DNA of 24,537 nucleotides from Agrocybe praecox (taxonomy: Eukaryota; Basidiomycota; Agaricomycetes; Agaricales; Agrocybaceae). Below are positions 20,839 to 24,537 of this stretch, piece after piece; within the stretch, counting starts at the first letter, position 1; each line of letters opens with the position of its first letter. The stretch lies in the NCBI GenBank assembly GCA_964017145.1, contig CAXHKQ010000104.1:1-24537 (forward strand), read 5' to 3'. The notes below the pieces were generated by a model. That model saw only the letters and a program-made list of their open reading frames with translations. It did no database searches and was not told the origin of the DNA. Both the position numbers and the translations under genes were made by a program.

Positions 20839-21783
20839 GCGGACAAAGCTCGCACCGGTTCGTTCAGCTCTCAGCCAATCCAATCCGTTCGTGATTTGGG
20901 AAAATGACCAAAAAGAAAACCCAACTTAATGATGACAAATCCCAACAAAAGATTGCGCGACGCGCACCATAATCGAGAACATAATACTGTGCTGCGCGTG
21001 CACGCGTGCACACATACAAACAGTGGACCGTGGTCGCGGTCGTCGTCGTGGTTCCATACTCACATTGATTTTATATTTATTGTTCCAGTTCCAGCGTGCG
21101 CGCAAGCAAAATCGCTCTGCCCGGCAGTCATGGCTATAATTTGTCATGAACCATGAACGTGTGAACATATACACACATATAACGCGAGCACACACAAAAG
21201 GCCAGCGTGTGCTGCGTGCGCACAATGTGTCCCAGGCAGCAGAGAGATACCGACACTCGCGCACACCGTACGCATATTTCACATGCGCACGCGCGCGCAC
21301 GTATCCGTTGCGCACGAGATCGATGTGGTGCGCGTGCACGCTTTGCGCGATTTTCCCATCGACCTGCCGCCCGACGCCCGACGACTGCATCTCGGGCTCT
21401 CGGGCTGGTGGTGGGTAATGTATGCCGATGTCGTGTATAGGGTACGAAGGAGTATTGATGTTTGGAGTCAATTCTTGGACTATATTGTTATTTTGAATAG
21501 TACATTTTTTTGGTAGAATACAGCCCCAAACAGTTGAATCATTGTGAAAATTTCCCTTCATTCTCGTTTCGTAGAACAAGCAACAATCAAACAAAAATGA
21601 TAATGATGCAATTATGTTAATTGAACATAATGCTACTGTTTACAAATCAAATCGCACGATTAAAGTCCCTCACTTGGCTAAGCGCGCACTAATTGGTCTA
21701 TCACGATCGCTGTCAACGCCACAAATATGCGTATAATTGAATGAACGGGAATTAACTTTTGCACAAATCCTTCTTATAATAAC

Positions 21784-22601
21784 ACTAGACGACATTTTAT
21801 TTTATCGGCCTTCTGTATACACTTTTCTGACGTGCTTTTATCTCCTAATCACGAATCCGAGAATAGAAAATGATTTTCAGGAAGACTTTCGAAGATAATG
21901 GCGTAAGTTGTATTTTTCGACATGACCTCGGACAATTGCCCATATCTCATGTATTAATTTTCGAAGGCCGATCTGCCGCACATCAAATGAAAGCTTATTA
22001 AAAATTCTACAATTTATGTGAACATTGTTTCTAAGTAATGTTGATAGTTTCAGGGTTACCGAACAACAAAAGTAGAAAATTGTGAGAAAAGTGCTAAAAT
22101 TATTAAAATAAAATCATGCAAACAACTTTCTAGTTAATACAACTTGAAATATCACCAGTTTTGTTTCTATCTAGCTCAACAGATGCGCAAGAACATAAGC
22201 TAACAGACAATAGAAAGAAAACTGGCGATATTTTGAATTTTATCAACAAAACCGTAGTTTGCGTGATTTAATTTTCATCACTTTTGCACTTTTCTCACTA
22301 TTTTCTATTTTTGTTGTTCGGTAACACTGAAACTATCAACATTATTAAAACGCAATGTTCACATAAATTGTAGAATTTTTAATAAGCTTTCATTTGATGT
22401 GCGGCAGATCGGCCTACGAAAATTAAAACATGTGATATGGGCAATTGTCATGTCGAAAAATACAACTTACGCCATTATCTTCGAAAGCCTTCCTGAAAAT
22501 AATTTTTTCTTCTCGGATTTGTGATTAGGAGATAAAAGCACGTCAGAAAAGTTTATACAGAAGGGCGATAAACGCCATATCTTGATTTTTCTTACCCAGT
22601 G
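21784..22601. mobile_element. Foldback / long inverted-repeat element
   Basis: Two inverted arms, 21801-22176 and 22198-22572 (376 and 375 bp), are separated by a 21-base loop (22177-22197). By eye they agree at roughly 88% of positions, including long identical blocks such as GAAAGCTTATTAAAAATTCT and GATAATGGCGTAAGTTGTAT with their complements. Outside the arms, the right end continues to CCCAGTG at 22595-22601, next to TA. The left side has a shorter, partly matching CACTAGA start (21784), so the left terminus appears to have lost about 11 bases. No transposase frame is present. The structure fits a non-autonomous foldback or hairpin MITE; the family is unknown. If transcribed on either strand it would form a very long double-stranded hairpin. 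Confidence 0.85.
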
Positions 22602-22603
22602 TA

Positions 22604-23918
22604 ATCAAACAAATATTATTGTAGGTTTCTCATAACTCTACGTATGAACGGAGAGGTCTTTCTTAGGGCGTGCTTGGCCACAGTCAAGATTTTTCTTCAA
22701 CAATGTTCAGAGTAATCTTCAGTTGACACAACTTGTGACTTTTTATTCTTATACAAATCGCCAAAGAAGTGTTATTTCGTGCATGATTCAAGTCAACTAA
22801 TTGGGGTAGTATACTGATAAAAGGGAAATTATACGATATGACTGATGATTTTATTTAGAAAATAATGTTATGCTATCAGACGCACAAATGCAAACTTTTT
22901 AAATTGTATTGGTAGAACATAGTAGTAAAACTATCAGTTCTCTAACGTATTTTACGATCGCTCTAAAACACCTCGATTGTGATATGCTGGTTTATGCTGT
23001 ATTCAGTCGCTAGTTATCAAAATGATAAATATAAAGATGTTTCCACAGCATTTCCAAACCTCCTCTATATCCGTTACATTCTGCACTTATTGCTACCTCT
23101 CGCCGGCGTTCTCGCACACGCACATAACACAAAGACGAGATGACATCGTGAGTAGTACAGTACGACGCCTATTCGCGCGAGCATCACGCTGAATCGATGT
23201 GGATCGCACTCTCGAACTCGTGCGCTCGGCAGCGCACATTAAACGCAAATGCGCACGAGAATGTACACCGCATTTGCGCCCGCGAGTACAATGGCTGCCC
23301 CCGTACATATAATTGGTTATTAACAACATCATAAAGGCCGTATGCCGTACGAAACATGTACAAGCACAAAGCACCCAAATACGCGCACGTGGAACACAGC
23401 ATATGAAAACGAATCCGGATTCGTCGACCGTCGACCTGACTGCGAGTCCAGCGCATTTTATGTCTCACGTTCGCGTCAAGTTCGCAAAAATAATTACATC
23501 GGGCATCGGGCAGCCCGATGCTGGTGCAGCAGCCGTTTTTTGTTTGTTTGTGTGTCGCAAAGTGCGCGACGATCACGACCAACCGACCAACAGCAACCAA
23601 CTCCCCACATTATGATCCACATTATTGCACATCAAAATGTTCTGCTGTCTGGCATGTGCGTGCATGCGTGCGTGCGATCACCACGCCTCTCTCGCACGAC
23701 ACGCCAACGACGTCGCCCCGGCGATGCGCCCAACCGTGTGCTTTTGTCCGCGATTTGACGCGAGTTTTGGTGTCCCACACAGCATCACCGACTTACGCAT
23801 ATATAGCGTACACAGCATAAACATTGGAACGCATTCTAAATGTAACAAGCGAGACACACACACACATTTCACACGCGCATTGTTTGGCTCGCGCGCCTGC
23901 GATGGGAACCAACTCTCC

Positions 23919-23963
<45 letters not shown>

Positions 23964-24537
23964 TATGCGTGTGTCGTGTCTCATCATGGTATTGTCCGAA
24001 AACCAATCATAACATCCAAGAGCGCATCGCGCGGTATCATTAAAACGATATATGTTGTGCGCCTCTAAGCCGTGAGATGTATGCCCGGTTTTATGTTGTG
24101 TGCTGCGTGCACGATAATTTGGAAGCCTTGGCACTGATGCTGATGCTGGGCCACCCGAAAACTCGCCCAGCAACCATTCGAAGTCATTGGACCATTGGAG
24201 CGAGCGAGATCAATCAAAACAAATCGATTGAATTTTCGGGTGTGCGTACTTGTGTATTCTATATGTGTAGTGAGATGCTCATTACCGCTGTGCGCATGAA
24301 CTCCAATGCGATGTGATTATAAATGCATTGACACATTACTAACGCGCGCTTGCGGTTCCGCTCGCGTGCTGCGGAAACGACAGTCGGTGTGATTTTGATT
24401 ATATGGTTCAATGGAGGAGCGGAGCGGAGCTGTGAACTCTTTGCGGCGGCAGCTGTTGGCTGATTTGCACAGTGATGGAATCGCAGACTGACAATGAGTG
24501 CTCTGTTTGTGCGCCCCGAAATTGCGCGCACTCATGC
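22604..24537. other. Non-coding stretch
   Basis: No gene is supported. Bases 22604-23080 are AT-rich and plain. From 23090 it is GC-rich with CA/TG tracts (23853-23866; 23922-23961). Open frames on both strands are short and repeat-driven. An ATTATTGCACA motif lies at 23621-23631. Confidence 0.55.
23922..23961. repeat. (TG)n microsatellite, longest in the window
   Basis: About 20 uninterrupted TG units. Confidence 0.95.

Larger units (their letters stand above)
16953..21783. other. Long non-coding stretch, presumed disco 5' intron or upstream regulatory DNA
   Basis: No gene is supported over about 4.8 kb. GC-rich, CA/TG-rich blocks (about 17350-18110, 18700-19150, 19240-19920, 20590-21430) alternate with AT-rich ones. 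Microsatellites lie at 17671-17690, 17764-17781, 19073-19113, 19295-19310, 19762-19794, 19831-19848 and 20815-20838. A perfect 16-bp palindrome sits at 17582-17597. A good minus-strand splice donor sequence (GTGAGTATGG, 21054-21063) is one place an upstream exon could end, but nothing else marks an exon there. Confidence 0.5.

Noticed and set aside
20926..21594. A 222-codon open frame on the minus strand, the longest after the disco-like gene
   Set aside because: It is Arg/Cys/His-rich, covers CA/TG and CG-rich low-complexity DNA, has no recognised domain and carries a good splice donor in its middle. It looks like chance openness of GC-rich sequence.
23313..24068. Overlapping plus-strand frames of 100-147 codons
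   Set aside because: They run through microsatellites and conflict with equally open frames on the other strand; no family is recognised.

Overview
This is a eukaryotic, almost certainly insect and probably dipteran, genomic window. Most of it is non-coding DNA rich in (CA/TG)n microsatellites and old transposable elements. It contains one large, intact protein-coding exon. There are no bacterial operons, ribosome binding sites, rRNA genes or CRISPR arrays. The insect assignment rests on the coding exon, which carries the disconnected (Disco)/basonuclin zinc-finger block almost as in flies, on tRNA-headed SINEs, and on a mariner relic. I cannot name the species; the microsatellite density and SINE load would suit a mosquito-like (nematoceran) genome, but that is inference.

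Layout. 1-1272: non-coding. 1273-2736: a dead mariner-family DNA transposon with perfect 27-bp terminal inverted repeats, a TA duplication and a decayed transposase on the minus strand; a 370-bp retrotransposon fragment with its own 11-bp target-site duplication sits inside it (2173-2542). 2737-9985: non-coding, alternating GC-rich blocks full of TG/CA repeats with AT-rich blocks, plus a short MITE-like inverted repeat (8854-8981). 9986-11110: likely 3' UTR of the only gene. 11111-15190 (minus): a 1359-codon uninterrupted coding exon for a Disco/basonuclin transcription factor. A good splice acceptor lies at 15242-15243, 51 bases upstream of the start codon, so the gene probably has one or more upstream non-coding exons at higher coordinates. 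Two tiny upstream ORFs crowd the start codon.

15531-16941 holds three different tRNA-derived SINE insertions, each bounded by a 10-12-bp target-site duplication, inside the presumed 5' intron. 16953-21800 is a long non-coding stretch (presumed intron or upstream regulatory DNA) with many microsatellites. 21801-22572 is a remarkable long inverted repeat: two arms of about 375 bp, roughly 88% identical by eye, separated by only 21 bases. 22604-24537 is again microsatellite-rich non-coding DNA.

No multi-gene system can be supported. The most noteworthy items are the long hairpin element, the nested transposons with readable insertion history, the SINE cluster beside the disco coding exon, the upstream ORFs abutting its start, and a few over-represented short motifs and perfect palindromes in the non-coding DNA.
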